From a virus, in IMG/VR virus record IMGVR_UViG_3300042542_002102, positions 1 through 64,000 of that record: DNA of 64,000 bases. One strand, given 5' to 3'. Below the pieces are notes generated by a model. That model had not been told where the DNA came from. It did no database searches and saw only the letters and a list, made by a program, of their open reading frames with translations. The first letter of the stretch is position 1, and each line of letters begins with the position of its first letter. Below, piece by piece: positions 33,138-45,600 of the stretch. The position numbers were made by a program, and so were the translations under genes.

Positions 33138-33583
33138 TGATATGCGAAGAACCAGACTTCACGTTCCCGATGCTTGCAGATGTTTATCATCCTGTAGTTG
33201 AGCAAGGCGTTTATGGAAACGTACAAAAGACATGGATATTAGATAGAACAATTGCATGCTCTTTTTCATCAGCAGGCGGGGCATTTAAAGAAGAACTAAC
33301 CCCTAATGTAAACATTACAGAAGAAAAACTTTTAATCGGCAGAGTAAAGACTGACATAAGGATGTCAAGCCTTGAAGCCAGAAACTCAATTACAAATGTA
33401 ATTATTACAAATATTAGAGATAAGAACTGTAACGATATATACACAGAGACTTCTGGCCCACGTGCAGGCAAGTCAACTATATTTGAAATTGCAACGCAAG
33501 ATCCATTTATGGGGCCCTTTGGTTCTGTTGAGTATTACAAACTAATTATTAGAAGATCAGAGAATCAGGCGGTAGATGTATGA
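33137..33583 (+). CDS. head closure/stopper-like protein (148 aa)
   Basis: A beta-rich protein of the size and position of head-closure proteins, coupled on both sides by overlapping start/stop codons. It contains a segment EKLLIGRVKTDIRMSS that could be the barrel core. No membrane helix or catalytic motif. Called by synteny: adaptor, closure, gp10-like, terminator, tail tube. Confidence 0.5.
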   Translation: MICEEPDFTFPMLADVYHPVVEQGVYGNVQKTWILDRTIACSFSSAGGAFKEELTPNVNITEEKLLIGRVKTDIRMSSLEARNSITNVIITNIRDKNCNDIYTETSGPRAGKSTIFEIATQDPFMGPFGSVEYYKLIIRRSENQAVDV

Positions 33584-34254
33584 TAGCCGTTAGATTTGAT
33601 AACAAAGCATTTAAAAAAGAAATGAAAAATATAATTGATTACTCTATTGGCTTTACTGAAGGAATTCAAAAAGGCAAGACTGAGTTTTTAAAATCACTTG
33701 GTGTTGAGGTTTCCGAGATTGCTTCTCAGTTTATAGACTCTAGCGCAAGAGTATCTCCAGAAACATTACACCACGTATACGAGTGGTACAAAACTGGTAG
33801 CCCAGAGGCAAGACTGTTTGATATAAACTATACTGTTAGTAATGTTGGTCTTTCATTTATCTCATCATTTAGACAGTCAAGTACTGTTAAGCAGGGATCA
33901 AAACAAGCATTTCGTAATAAGGCATCAATAATGGAAGATGGAACAACTGTAGTTATAAAGCCACGCAACTCTGAGGTTTTGAGGTTTGAAGTGGATGGAG
34001 AAATTGTTTACACTAGAAAGAAAGTTGTGGTTGATAACCCAGGTGGAAGCACACAGAAAGAATTTGAAAAAGCATTTGACATGTTTTTTGGAAGATATTT
34101 TACTCAGGCATTTTTACAGAATAGCAACTTAAGACAATATTTTGAGAACCCAATATCATATAAGAAAAATCTAGGGAGAGGAAAGCGTGGTGGCAAGTCT
34201 GTTGGTTTATCTACAGGGTATCGATGGGTCGCTAACGCAACGGTGGCATCATAA
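33580..34254 (+). CDS. HK97 gp10-like tail completion/neck protein (224 aa)
   Basis: The order and the helical, basic N-terminus (FDNKAFKKEMKNIIDYSIGF) followed by a beta part and basic C-terminus match the HK97 gp10 family, which completes the tail-head joint. The C-terminus is rich in Lys/Gly (KKNLGRGKRGGKS). Overlaps the previous gene by four bases and the next by one. Confidence 0.5.
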   Translation: MIAVRFDNKAFKKEMKNIIDYSIGFTEGIQKGKTEFLKSLGVEVSEIASQFIDSSARVSPETLHHVYEWYKTGSPEARLFDINYTVSNVGLSFISSFRQSSTVKQGSKQAFRNKASIMEDGTTVVIKPRNSEVLRFEVDGEIVYTRKKVVVDNPGGSTQKEFEKAFDMFFGRYFTQAFLQNSNLRQYFENPISYKKNLGRGKRGGKSVGLSTGYRWVANATVAS

Positions 34255-34847
34255 TGGAAGAACCAACATCAACACTTAATACACCAGTCTTGTGGATTAA
34301 TAAATACCTTCAAGAAAAAATTACAGAATTAACAACACTGGAAGACGTACCTTTCTTTCCAACTGGACCATCAACTCTGGAGGCACTTCAAAGTCAGTTC
34401 CCATCTGGTGGAACTATGGCTGTTTGGGACAGAATGTTTAGAATGCGTAGAGGCGCTTTCCCTCATATAAAATGCGAACAGGTTTTGTATTATTTTTATT
34501 ACACAGCAAGTAATACGACTGAAAATATGATAAGGATTCAAGAAGCAGTCTTGAGGCTAATGGATCGTGGAGACGAAAGCGCAGAAGATATTAATGCTTG
34601 GGCAAAGGGTAAAACCTTTGACGGTATGACCTGTCAGTTCTATTTCCACAACTTTAAGATATACCAACTAGAAGAGGCACGAGATATAGTCGATTTTGGA
34701 ACAGCCCGAACCTATGCGGGTAACAAAATAATTATTGACTATGACTACCATCAATCATCAAATAGGTACGCTGAGACAAACGCTTCCACAGCAGGAAGAC
34801 CAAGATATAATAAAGAGGTAGTTGTAGAAGAGGGAATTCTTCCTTAA
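34254..34847 (+). CDS. tail terminator-like protein (197 aa)
   Basis: Sits just before the major tail protein, where the tail terminator that caps the tube normally lies. The fold pattern (helix, beta sheet, helix: PVLWINKYLQEKITEL, VLYYFYYTASNTTENMIRIQ) fits the gpU/tail-terminator type. Called by position and size. Confidence 0.45.
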   Translation: MEEPTSTLNTPVLWINKYLQEKITELTTLEDVPFFPTGPSTLEALQSQFPSGGTMAVWDRMFRMRRGAFPHIKCEQVLYYFYYTASNTTENMIRIQEAVLRLMDRGDESAEDINAWAKGKTFDGMTCQFYFHNFKIYQLEEARDIVDFGTARTYAGNKIIIDYDYHQSSNRYAETNASTAGRPRYNKEVVVEEGILP

Positions 34848-34854
34848 AAAGGGA

Positions 34855-34863
34855 TGCTATAAT
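34855..34863 (+). promoter_or_regulatory. extended -10 promoter (TGCTATAAT) of the tail tube gene
   Basis: Gives a leader of roughly 50 bases, in which AAGGG near 34848 and CCCTTTT at 34881 are complementary but the first lies upstream of the start. The ribosome site is AGAGGTG (34905-34911). Confidence 0.5.
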
Positions 34864-34918
34864 TAAGGTGAGGAAACAAGCCCTTTTAATCCAAAAGAAA
34901 AAAAAGAGGTGAAAAAAT

Positions 34919-35536
34919 ATGGCATATACACGTGGTAGTTCAAACGATATTATCGTTGGAGCAGCAGCACTCTTCACATATGAAGATGGCGCACTTGCAG
35001 ACGCAGACATGCCAGCATACGTAGCAGGCGACTCATACAAGGATACCCTTGCAGATGAAGCAGACTTCCGTAATGTTGGTTACACAATGAATGGTTTGGA
35101 AATTCAATTCCAGCCAGATTTCGGCGAAGTAGCAGTAGACCAGGTACTTGACGTTGCTAAGTTATTTAAGCAAGGTATGCAGGTAAACCTAAATACAACA
35201 TTCGCAGAATCAACACTAGAAAACCTATTGTTCGCACTAGCAGGACAAGAAGGAGATCTATCAACAGTTTCAAACAACCCAACACTTAACCTTTCAGCAG
35301 GCGACATCGGAGATGTCCCAGTTGAGCGTGGTTTGGTAGCAGTGGGTCCAGGAACTGGAAACGCAGCAATAAATGTAGAGCGTGTTTACGTTGCCTACCG
35401 TGCACTTTCAATCGAAAGCGTATCAGTATCAGCAAAGCGTGACGAAGCAACAATGTTCGAAGTATCATTCCGCCTTCTTCCAAATGATAATGCATCATAT
35501 GGAAAGATCGTAGATCGTACTTACACACCAGCATAA
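34919..35536 (+). CDS. major tail protein (tail tube) (205 aa)
   Basis: Single copy, of typical tail-tube length, with its own promoter, a strong ribosome site and a strong terminator, all signs of high expression. The sequence (PDFGEVAVDQVLDVAKLFKQ, then VERVYVAYRALSIESVSVSA, then FEVSFRLLPNDNASYGKIVD) fits the beta-barrel tube subunit of siphoviruses. No sheath gene is adjacent, so the tail is non-contractile. Confidence 0.75.
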   Translation: MAYTRGSSNDIIVGAAALFTYEDGALADADMPAYVAGDSYKDTLADEADFRNVGYTMNGLEIQFQPDFGEVAVDQVLDVAKLFKQGMQVNLNTTFAESTLENLLFALAGQEGDLSTVSNNPTLNLSAGDIGDVPVERGLVAVGPGTGNAAINVERVYVAYRALSIESVSVSAKRDEATMFEVSFRLLPNDNASYGKIVDRTYTPA

Positions 35537-35553
35537 TACAACTTAATATGAGA

Positions 35554-35586
35554 GGCTCAATCCTTCGGGGTTGGGCCTTTCTGTTT
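35554..35586 (+). terminator. terminator with UUCG tetraloop after the tail tube gene
   Basis: GGCTCAATCC (35554-35563), loop TTCG, GGGTTGGGCC (35568-35577): ten pairs including two G-U, the stable C(UUCG)G loop, and TTTCTGTTT behind it. Confidence 0.8.
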
Positions 35587-35594
35587 GGTATACT
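35586..35594 (+). promoter_or_regulatory. extended -10 promoter (TGGTATACT), leaderless
   Basis: Ends seven bases before ATG 35601 and starts inside the T-run of the preceding terminator. Confidence 0.55.
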
Positions 35595-35600
35595 TGTATT

Positions 35601-36284
35601 ATGGCAACAACTGTTTATAATACAAAAAATATTGTTCTACAAGATGGTGTAGAGATAGAGTTGGCCCCATTAAAAATAAAATATCTTAGACAGTTAATGG
35701 ATATTTTTGATGAAGTGAGAAACTCTAAAGGAGACCTTGAAGCAATAATTGCATTGTCAAAGTGTGCAAGAATATGCATGAAACAGTTTAGACCAGAAAT
35801 CACTGAGACTCAAGAAATGCTAGAAGAGTATGTTGACTTGCAAAACATATATGACATTCTGGATATAACTGCTGGGATTAAGATTAATGAACAATCAGAA
35901 GAGCCAATTAAAAAGCAAGCGGTAGATAGTGGATCTTCTTGGGATGAACTAGATTTAGCAAAACTAGAATCTGAGGTATTTTTGCTGGGCATATGGAAAG
36001 ACTATGACGAACTAGAAAGATCCTTATCTATGCCAGAGTTAATGATAACGCTATCTATAGGTAGAGAACTAAACTACGATGAAAAGAAGTTTCTTGCAGC
36101 AATGCAGGGAGTTGATCTAGACAAAAATAATAGTAAAAGTAATGCTTGGGAAGAAATGAAAGCCAGAGTATTTAGTGGTGGACAAGCAGCCAATGCAAAA
36201 GATATTATGGCACTTCAAGGAATTAATGCACAAAAGGCTGGATTTGGAATTGGGATGGGCCTATCCTATGAAAAAATAGAGTAA
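35601..36284 (+). CDS. tail assembly chaperone-like protein (227 aa)
   Basis: Located between tail tube and tape measure, the standard site of tail assembly chaperones. The first 110 residues (IELAPLKIKYLRQLMDIFDE, MKQFRPEITETQEMLEEYVD, YDILDITAGI) are clearly related to the whole of the next protein. The C-terminal 110 residues are an extra helical part (SMPELMITLSIGRELNYDEK), as seen in the long form of frameshifted chaperones. No slippery site is needed because the genes are separate. Start chosen at leaderless ATG 35601. Confidence 0.6.
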   Translation: MATTVYNTKNIVLQDGVEIELAPLKIKYLRQLMDIFDEVRNSKGDLEAIIALSKCARICMKQFRPEITETQEMLEEYVDLQNIYDILDITAGIKINEQSEEPIKKQAVDSGSSWDELDLAKLESEVFLLGIWKDYDELERSLSMPELMITLSIGRELNYDEKKFLAAMQGVDLDKNNSKSNAWEEMKARVFSGGQAANAKDIMALQGINAQKAGFGIGMGLSYEKIE

Positions 36285-36300
36285 AAAACAAGCCTGTTTA

Positions 36301-36309
36301 TGGTATAAT
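36301..36309 (+). promoter_or_regulatory. extended -10 promoter (TGGTATAAT)
   Basis: Leads to a leader of about 18 bases with GGAGG (36324-36328) before ATG 36334. It lies 17 bases after the preceding stop. Confidence 0.55.
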
Positions 36310-36333
36310 TAAACAACTACAATGGAGGATAAT

Positions 36334-36657
36334 ATGAGTACAGATGTTAAAGATAAGAACGAACTTTCTCTTATCGACGGTACAAAGTTTGAAGCAAGAC
36401 CACTTAAGATCTCTTTGCTTAAGCCATTTATGAAGAAGTTTTCAGGTCTTCAAGATGTAGCAGAAGACAATGACAAGTCAATGGATGTTTTGCTTGACTG
36501 TGTCCAAATTGCATTTAAACAATACTTGCCTGCATTAGCAGACAACAGAGAGGCGATTGAGGAAAATCTAGATCTTCCTACAGTCTACAAGATCATCGAT
36601 GCTGCTTCAGGTATGAACCTTTCTGATGCAACAGGTCTTTTAAACTCAATCAAGTAA
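36334..36657 (+). CDS. tail assembly chaperone-like protein, short paralog (107 aa)
   Basis: Aligns over its length with the first half of the 35601 protein (FEARPLKISLLKPFMKKFSG, AFKQYLPALADNREAIEENL, YKIIDAASGM). It is thus the short form, encoded by a separate gene with its own promoter and a good ribosome site (GGAGG), so it could be made in larger amounts than the long form. An ATG four codons upstream precedes that site and is rejected. Followed closely by the tape measure gene. Confidence 0.6.
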   Translation: MSTDVKDKNELSLIDGTKFEARPLKISLLKPFMKKFSGLQDVAEDNDKSMDVLLDCVQIAFKQYLPALADNREAIEENLDLPTVYKIIDAASGMNLSDATGLLNSIK

Positions 36658-36670
36658 AGAGGTGTTGTGA

Positions 36671-39600
36671 TTGGCTGATGTAAATGCAAATATAGGTATT
36701 AATTTTGATACCTCTAACGCATTAGCACAATTACGTCAACTACAGGCTGGATTAAGCCGATTTAACCAATCCCTAACTCAGGGAAATGTTGCTGCAATGA
36801 ATGCACAAAAGGGACTCAACTCCCAATTGATGCAGGCTATTAATGCAACTGGTAAGTTTGTAGCAACACAAAAAGATGTAGCAACAAGCACATCTTCTTT
36901 TACGCAGGCACTTGAAAAAAATCAACTCTCAATGCGAGAGTATTTTAGATACACTGTTGCTGCTGCAACTGCTAACACAAAAACATTTAAGGGTATGTTT
37001 GCCCAAGAGCGTGAGATCATTAACCGTGCTCGTAAAGACAGAGTAAAACTTCTACAATCTCAGTACATCCAAATGCAGGCTGCAAATGGAGATATGATCA
37101 AGGTTTTGCAGGTTATTCCAAAACACTTGCAAATGGCTGGTGGTAAGTATACAGACTATGCAACTCGAATGCAAATGGCTGCACAAAGACAGCAGTTCCT
37201 TAATCAATTACTAAAGCAGGGCTCTACACAACTTTTAAACTTTGGTAAGAACACTCAGTGGGCTGGTCGCCAGTTAATGGTTGGTTTGACAATACCGCTT
37301 TCTATTCTTGGATCTACAGCAGCAAAAACATTTATGGAAATGGAAGAGGCTGTTCTTAAGTTTACTAGAGTTTATGGAGATATGACAACATCTGGAGACG
37401 CAACAAATAAAGCAGTTGCAGATATTCAGAGACTTGGAAAAGAGTTTACAAAGTATGGTATCGCAGTAAAAGATACTATGGAAATGGCAGCAACTGCTGC
37501 TGCAATGGGTTTGCAGGGAGATGACTTACAGGCTCAGGTAATTAATGCAACTAAACTTTCAGTACTTGGACAGGTAGAGCAACAGCAAGCACTTGAAACT
37601 ACTATATCTTTACAGAATGCTTTTGGTATTTCTGCAGAACAACTTGCACAAAAAATTAACTTTCTTAACGCAGTAGAAAACCAAACTGTTCTTTCTATTG
37701 AAGATTTAACAATTGCAATTCCAAAGGCTGGGCCAGTTGTAAAGCAACTTGGTGGTTCTGTAGAAGACCTAGCATTTTTCATGACTGCAATGAAAGAAGG
37801 TGGAATCAACGCATCAGAAGGTGCTAACGCACTTAAGTCTGGTCTTGCTTCCATGATTAACCCAGCAAAGAAAACCAGCCAGTTCCTTGCAGAACTTGGA
37901 ATAAATATTAAAGGAATCGTAGATTCAAATGCTGGAAATTTAAAGGGAACTGTTGTTGGTGTTGCAAGAGCACTAGACACTCTTGACCCTCTTAACCGTG
38001 CAAGAGCAATTGAGCAACTATTTGGTAAGTTCCAGTTTGCTCGTATCTCCGCATTATTTCAGAATATTGTAAAGGATGGTTCTCAGGCATCTAGAGCACT
38101 TGACCTTGCTGGAGCATCAATTGAAGAGTTAGCAATTTTGTCTGAAAGAGAATTAAAAAAGGTTGAAGACTCAACTGGTGCAAAGTTTAAGAAGGCAATG
38201 GAAAACCTTAAGACGCAATTAGTTCCAGTAGGTAAAGCATTCTTACAAGCAGTAACACCAATCGTTGCATTTGCAGGAAAGATTTTAGAAAAATTTAACG
38301 GATTAGGAGAAGGAACTAAAAAAGTAATAGCAATAATGATTGGTGTAATTGGTGGACTAGCACCAGTTGCTTTAATGACGTTTGGTATTCTTGCTAACGG
38401 AGTTGCAAACCTTATCAAATTCTTTGCCATGTTACGTGGAGGAATTGCTAAACTTAATGGTTCAAACAATGTTCTTGGTGGAGGGTTTGACTATTTAACT
38501 AATCAGCAAATTGAAAACCTTGCAGAAACAAATGCTCTACACACATCCCATAGTCAATTGATATCTACTTTTAATGTTGAAAAGGCAGCAGTAGACTCTC
38601 TTGCTGCAGCATATGGAAATGCATCTAGTCAGGCTAGAGCACTAGCAAGCAACTCTCCAGGATTATTTAACACAGTTCCAGGACCAGCAGGAGCAGTGTC
38701 AGGACTACCTAAAAAGTTTGCACAGGGTGGAGTTGTTCCAGGATCTGGAAATAGAGACACAGTCCCAGCATTGCTAACACCTGGTGAAGTTGTTATTACT
38801 AAACAAACTGCAAAAGAAAATCCAGAATTAGTTGCTGCTCTTCAAAATGGCTCTGTAATGAAGTACTCAAGAGGAACTGGTAAATCTCCATTTTCATCAG
38901 ACATAATTGCAAAACTATTTGAGCAACTAGGACTTAACTCGCAAACAGACAGACTAAGAATGCCTGTTGGCGTTTTAGAAAAAAGATATTCTGCTGCTGG
39001 AAATCTAGCACCAAAAGAAGTAAACCACGGCAAAAATGCTGCTGGAGAAATGGGACAAGATCCAGACTATCTACAAAGTGAATTTGGTAGAGACTCAATG
39101 GATGAAAACATTAGGGTTCCTTTAGAAAGAGCAGGGGCTTCAGCAGAAAGAGCATCAGAAGTATTAGCAGAACTTGAATCAACACTTGACGAAATGGTTC
39201 TTGCTTATGATGGAACAACATCTTCATGGCAGGCTGCATCTGATAAAGCATTAAAGGCAATAGAAGAAAGAACAGATTTAACTAATAAAGAAAAAGAAAT
39301 TATTAGACAGCGCATTGCACCAAAGAAAGCAGAAGATTTTATAATTCCAAGTAATCCAGTTGTTGATGTAAAGCCAGGTAGAGATGGTAAGCCTGGAGAA
39401 GCAACAATGAGAGATGAAAGAACAACAGAGGCCTACTATGCTGCAGAACAAAAGAAAAGATTAAAAGCAAAACATCCAGAACTTTCAGATGACATAGATA
39501 GTATGGAGTTTTCTCATTACCCAGGGTCTGAATCGATGTATGGAGGAAGATCAAAGGTAGAGTCCCCAGTAGTAAATAGAACAACAGTTGGACCAGATGG

Positions 39601-42600
39601 AAAAACAAGCAAGGAAAGACTTCCTCTATCTGAAGAACAACTAGCAATTATTGCAAAAAAGAGAGCAGAAGTAGAAGATTACAGAATTCCAAAACAAGAG
39701 GCAGAGTTAGCATCAGTTACTCCAAATGTTGTTGCTAGTGCAGAAGATAAGGCAAGAGCAGAAGCAGAGGGTGCAAAAGTTGGTGCAGCAGCAGCAGAAG
39801 GTGTAAGAGGTCCTCAAGGAACTGATGCAGGTTCTCCATCTAGAAAGGGCATAAAGGCTGGTAAAGAAATTGCTGAGGGAATTGTTCAAGGAATGCAAGA
39901 AGGAGAGGCAGGAGTTTCTGCACAATCTTCTAGGCTTGGAAGTTCTGCAGTTCCAACTGCAGCAGAGACACAAGCAAAAGTTGACAAGATGGATCTTGGA
40001 AACAAAGCATTCTACGATGATATTGATACACCAGAAATGCGTGATGAAAGACAAATTCTTAAATCTCAAGATAGACAAAGAAGAAAACGTGGCGCTACAG
40101 GAACTGTCGGAGGTTCATCATCTGCGTCAACTAGTTCTTCTGCAACTGTTTCATTAACAGGAAGAACTGAAGCAGCAGCCGAACAGTTAGCAGTAAGTAC
40201 AGAGCAAGCAGCCACAGCACAATCACAGGTTGTACAACAGATTAAGGACGAAAGTAGATCAAGAGTTACTGTTAAAGGTAATACTATTAATATTGGCAAG
40301 GCTCGTGAAGAAGCAGACAGGCTAAGTAATGAAGCATCTAATGCAGAAGCATCAGCAGCAAAACTTAGAACTGAAGCAGCAAAATGGGAAGAAGTTGCAG
40401 CACGTGAAGATGGCAAAAATATTTACACTGCTGAAAATGCTAGATTACTAAAAAAGCAGGCAGACGAAGCAGAGATAAAAGCAGCAGAGTTAAGAATAAA
40501 AGCAGCAGAAGCAGATATCCAAGCAACCCAGTTAGAAAATGGTAATGTAACACCAAACGAAATCGTAGCAAATGGAACTGTAGAGCAAGGCGATGGTCTA
40601 AGAAGAATTGTTGATGATACAGAAAATACAGCACAATCTTCTGAAGTTGTAGCAGATCAAACAGAAGAACTTGCAGGCGTAACACAAGATGCTGTTAATG
40701 CTCAAACAGAAAATGCAACAAACCTTTCAACAGGCGCACAGATCACAAATGCAACAACTGGAAATCTTAATGATGTGCTTCAGGCAACAGATCAAACTGG
40801 TTTGGCACAAGACCAGATTGCAGACTCTTCAAACAATATTGCTAATCTTAATGAACAAATTGAAGAGCAGAAAAGAATAGAAAACGAAGAACTAAAGAAA
40901 AGAAATGCTGCTCTTTTGGCTTCTGCAGATGGAATCATTCCTGAAGGATCCCAGTCAGAAAATAAGTATATTGATCCAACCAAAGCAACCCCTGCACAGC
41001 AGGCCTATGACGAAGTAATGGGTAGAGACCCAGGAACTAATGGTCCAGATGACCCAGGACAGATTGGCTATACAAGAGATAAGAAGGGACAGTTCTTGTT
41101 TGATCCTGAAACTGGAGAGCCAACAACACTTACTCAAAGCCAACTCAAGAAAAAGAAACGCGGAATGCGTAAAGAAAAAGTTGGAAAAGTTTCTGGCAAG
41201 GCAGCAGGAGCACTTGGAACAGCAGCAATGGTTGCTGGTATGGCAGGAGCCCCACCACAAGTTACAGCAGCACTTGGAGGCGCAGCAACAGTTGCACAGT
41301 TTGCACCAATGATTGCAGGAATGACAGGACCTCAAGGAGTTGTTGCTGCACTTGCAGCAGTAGCAGCAGGAGCATATTTATTCAATAAACACCTTAATAA
41401 TATGGCTGCAAAAGCAGCACAATTTGCAAAAGACTTATCAGCAACAAGAGACGGCCTAAAGGCAATTGGTGAAGTGAGTGGTAAAGTAGGCGCTTCAGAA
41501 ATAATGAATAAGCGTAGACAGAGAAGTCAGTATGGGAAATATGATGAAGCAGTTAAAGTTGATGATACATTTGGAAAGAATTTCCTTGGCTCTGAGCCTG
41601 GTAAGAAAGAAAAGAAACTTTTTCAAGAAAATGTAAAGCAGTTTGGAAACGATAAAGCAGTTTCTGACTTAGCATTAAAACTTGCAACAGGTGTTGCAGA
41701 TGGAGTTTTGGACAGTACTCAAGCAAATAGTATTGCAGCAAATCTTGCGCTAGAACTTAAAGATGCAAAACTAGAAATGCAAGTTATTGGACAAATACAA
41801 TCATTGATTGGACCAGATGGCAAAGACCTAAAAGATAGCCCAATGGAGGCTAGAATAAACATAATGTCAAAAGCCCAATCTAGATCTACAGATCTTGAAA
41901 ATCAGATTGCAGGAAAAACAGGGTTTGGAGAAAGTTCAAGAAAAGAAGTTGCAGCACTTGCAGCATTAAACATGAATAACCTAGAACTAGCAACTATGAT
42001 CGCAGATCAGGTTCAAGTTGAGTATGAAACACAAAAGAAAAAATTAGAAGCAGAAAAAGAATCTACAACAAATGCACTACAAAAATTTAAACTATCAGAG
42101 AAAATAGCAGAACTTGATGCTCAAAATCTAAAAGACACTCAGTTTATGAACGGCATGATTGCTGATCAAATAAATAAAAACTCAATAAGTTTTAGCAAGG
42201 TTTATAGTGGATCTGTTTGGGGCAAGCAAGCAATGCGAGAAGATGCTTTCTTTGATGCATCTAGATCTCAGGTTGAGTCTACATACAAGGGAACAGATCA
42301 AGAGGATGCAGCGAAGAAGTTCTTAAATAAAACTGAAAGACTTTCATCAGATACAACTACTGGAAAATATAACGCTAGTACTGGTCTGACTGTAAAGACT
42401 GGTTTGGGCACTGCTGAAAATGCACAAAGGTTCCAAGCAAAAATGGAAATGCTTGTTGGAAGTAAGGTTTTGAGTCCAGCAGAAGCAACAGGATACATGG
42501 ACTTGTTCAGTGGCAAGTTAAACGAAATGGACTTTTTGCTAAATGCGAGCATACAAACAAGAGGTGCTGGAAAGACAAAAGAGTTGTTTGGAATATTTGC

Positions 42601-45600
42601 AGGCTTTAGTGCTGGTGGAAGAAAGCAAGCAACATCAATTATCACAAACATAGTTATGCAAAAGAAAGATCCAGCAGAGTTTGATGCAATCATGGAAACT
42701 CTAAAAGGTATTCAGGTATTAGATGGAAACACTATTGATTTTGAAATTTTAGTTAAAACTGTTGGGCTTGCAGGAATTGAGATCCTTAAGGATCAAATGT
42801 CTAAGGTAGAAGATTTAAAGGAAAAAGCAAAGAAAGATGGCAAAAAGGCTATGGATCTCGATGCGGTTGCTGCAGCAAATCCTACAATGTCAGCAGCAAT
42901 AGATGCTTTAAAGAATAATGAAAAGTATGCTGACAAATACAAAGAATTTTTAGAATCAGACATAGAGACTCAGGCCGAATATCTACAAAAACTTGCTTCA
43001 CAGTTTATGTATGAAACCACAATAAACGATAAATCACGTGATGCAGATATACAGTATTTGGCTGCACAGAAAGCAATGAATGAAGCATATCTAAAGGGAA
43101 TCACTATTGGAACAGATGCGTATACTAAAATTTTAGACAAAAATGTTGAAGCACTAAAGAAACTTTCAGATGCGGATTTCGCAGTTGAAAAACTAGGCAT
43201 CAAATCATCAAAACCAGTTGATGCAAAGATTCCTGGAGTTGGAGATATTCCAGGTGGAGGAGACAAGAAGAATCCATTAGACTTCCTTGAAGATCTTGCT
43301 ATGCGTATTAAGAATGTAAGAGACGGTGCATTTGATGCAACTCAGCCACTCAAGTCAATGCTTGCTGCACTTAATAGCAAGAAAGCGCAAAAAGACATAT
43401 CCAGAATCATGGATATGTTTGATGGTCTACAACAAAGAATGCTTAAGATGAAGGTTCCAAAAGAGTTTAGAGAAATGATCATGGGAATGTCTGCAGAAGA
43501 CTTTAAGGAACTGGCAAACCTCAAAGATAAAAAGGCAATCTTTAAATTTAAAAAGGGTAAGCCAAAAACAAAAGCAAACATTGAGGGATTAACAGAAACT
43601 GGCGATGGACTGATGAGGTTCTACAGAGAAGCACAGGTTGGAGAGGCTCAACTTGTTAATAAGGAAACTGTATCAAATATTGCTGACCAAGAAAAAGCAT
43701 TTAAGATGCTAATGGCTAGTGGTTTAAGTGCAAGCGATGCCCTTAAAGAAGTTGAAGACACCGCCGTTGCGTCCGCAATTGCAGCAGAAGTTCTTGGCAA
43801 AAGTGGATCTAAAGAAATGAAGCAGTATGTAGAGGACCTTAAGAAAGCAAACTCTGAATTAGCAAGATTTGAACTTAGACAAAGAATGATTACTGCAAAC
43901 GAAGAGTTTAAGTTACTTGAGCAAATGCCAAAACTTATGACAGCAATGAAGGGTGCTGGAATGTCAGCAGATCAAATGGCAGCAGCATTAGAAGATCCAG
44001 AACTTGCGAAGCACCTAATTGAAGACTTAAAAGATGGAAAGGTAGATGCCAAAGAAATAGCAGACTACCTAAACTCTATTGAAGCCAAAAAGATTATTGA
44101 TATACAAGTAAAGTACAATGCTGGAAAGTATGGAGAAGCAGCACAGCCTGGAATCGATGCAGCAGAAAGATTGTTTGCTGCACTTGAATCTGGTATTAGA
44201 AACGGCGTTGAGGGATTCTCATCTGATCAAAACAAGATAGATGTTGCAACTATTCAAAAGAACAATAAGTTAATTGCAGAAGCAGAACTTAAGGCAGCAG
44301 GATTTAGACATCAAATAGAATTAATTAATCGTGAAATTCGTGGTATGGAACGAGATATTGAAATGAACTATACACGACCAATCGAAGAGGCTGCAGAACA
44401 AATCAGCGATATGGAAAGAGAACTAGAGATGAACCCAATCTTTGGTGATCGTGCTATAGGAAAGTTAAATGATGAAAATACAAAACTTTCTAATGACTTG
44501 GCAATCATGGCAAACCAAGCAGAAAAGATTAATGAGAGATATGATAAGCAGGCAGAAGCGCTACAAAAGGTAGCCGATATCAATGATGGAATTATTGCTC
44601 AGCAGCAAAGCCAGTTAGATCTTGCAGATGCTTTAACTCAGGGAGATATATCGGCAGCAGCAAGGGCTATGCAGTCAAGTCGTGCTGACCAAGCATCAAG
44701 AAATCAAACAGGAGTTATGGATGCACTTGAGCAGGCACGTACAAACGAAATAGAAGGTTTGCGTGGAGCAGAAAGTGGCTTGAGTCAACTGCAAATTGCT
44801 GAAAGACAGTTTGTTATAAGTCAAGAAATCTACAAGATGGAAAATGATCCAGCCAGACTTAAAATTATGGCAGACATCCTTGCCTTACAGGATAAGATTT
44901 ATGACTTTGAAGAAGGAAGAGAAGCAGCACTCTTAAAGATTAGAGATAAGGAAGATGCAATATATAAGATCAATAAAGAGCAACTATGGCCTCTTGAAGA
45001 TAGCATTGCAGACATGCAGCATCAAAATGATTTGGCACAAAGAAGACTTGATATCGATGTATCTAATTTAACTGTTTTAGGAAAATCAAGAGATCAATTT
45101 GAAAAAATAAAAGCAGAGATTGAACTTAGTGAGGTAGCAGCACAGAATCTTACTGGTGTCTTTGGAGGAATGCTTGCAGCAATTGAAGCCATTCGTGCAA
45201 AATGGGCAGAAGTTATTGCTGGAATTAAAGCAGCACAAGATTTAGCAGCAGCGCAGGCTGTAGCAGCAGGTATTAAGGCAACAGCAGATGCCGATGCTGC
45301 TGAGGTTGCAGCAGAAGAAGCAGCAGCAACTGCAGTAACAGATCCTGCAACAACAAGCAAGGCAGCAGCAGATGCATATGCAGCAGCATTAGCCAAGGGA
45401 CATATGGACGCAGCAGCAAAGGCTGCAGCAGGAGTTAGCCCAAGCAAATTAGCATCAGGAGAAAGCGGAGCAATTGGTGCAGCCTCAATTGCAGCACAAC
45501 TAAAAGACGCACAGGCAAGACTTAGCAATCCAAGCAAGGCAGCAATAGAAAAAGCAGAGCGAGATGCAGCAGCAAAAAAGCCTACACCAAAGCCTACACC

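Noticed and set aside
35601-36657. Programmed frameshift joining the two chaperone-like genes
   Set aside because: A 49-base gap with its own promoter and ribosome site separates them, and both forms already exist as genes.
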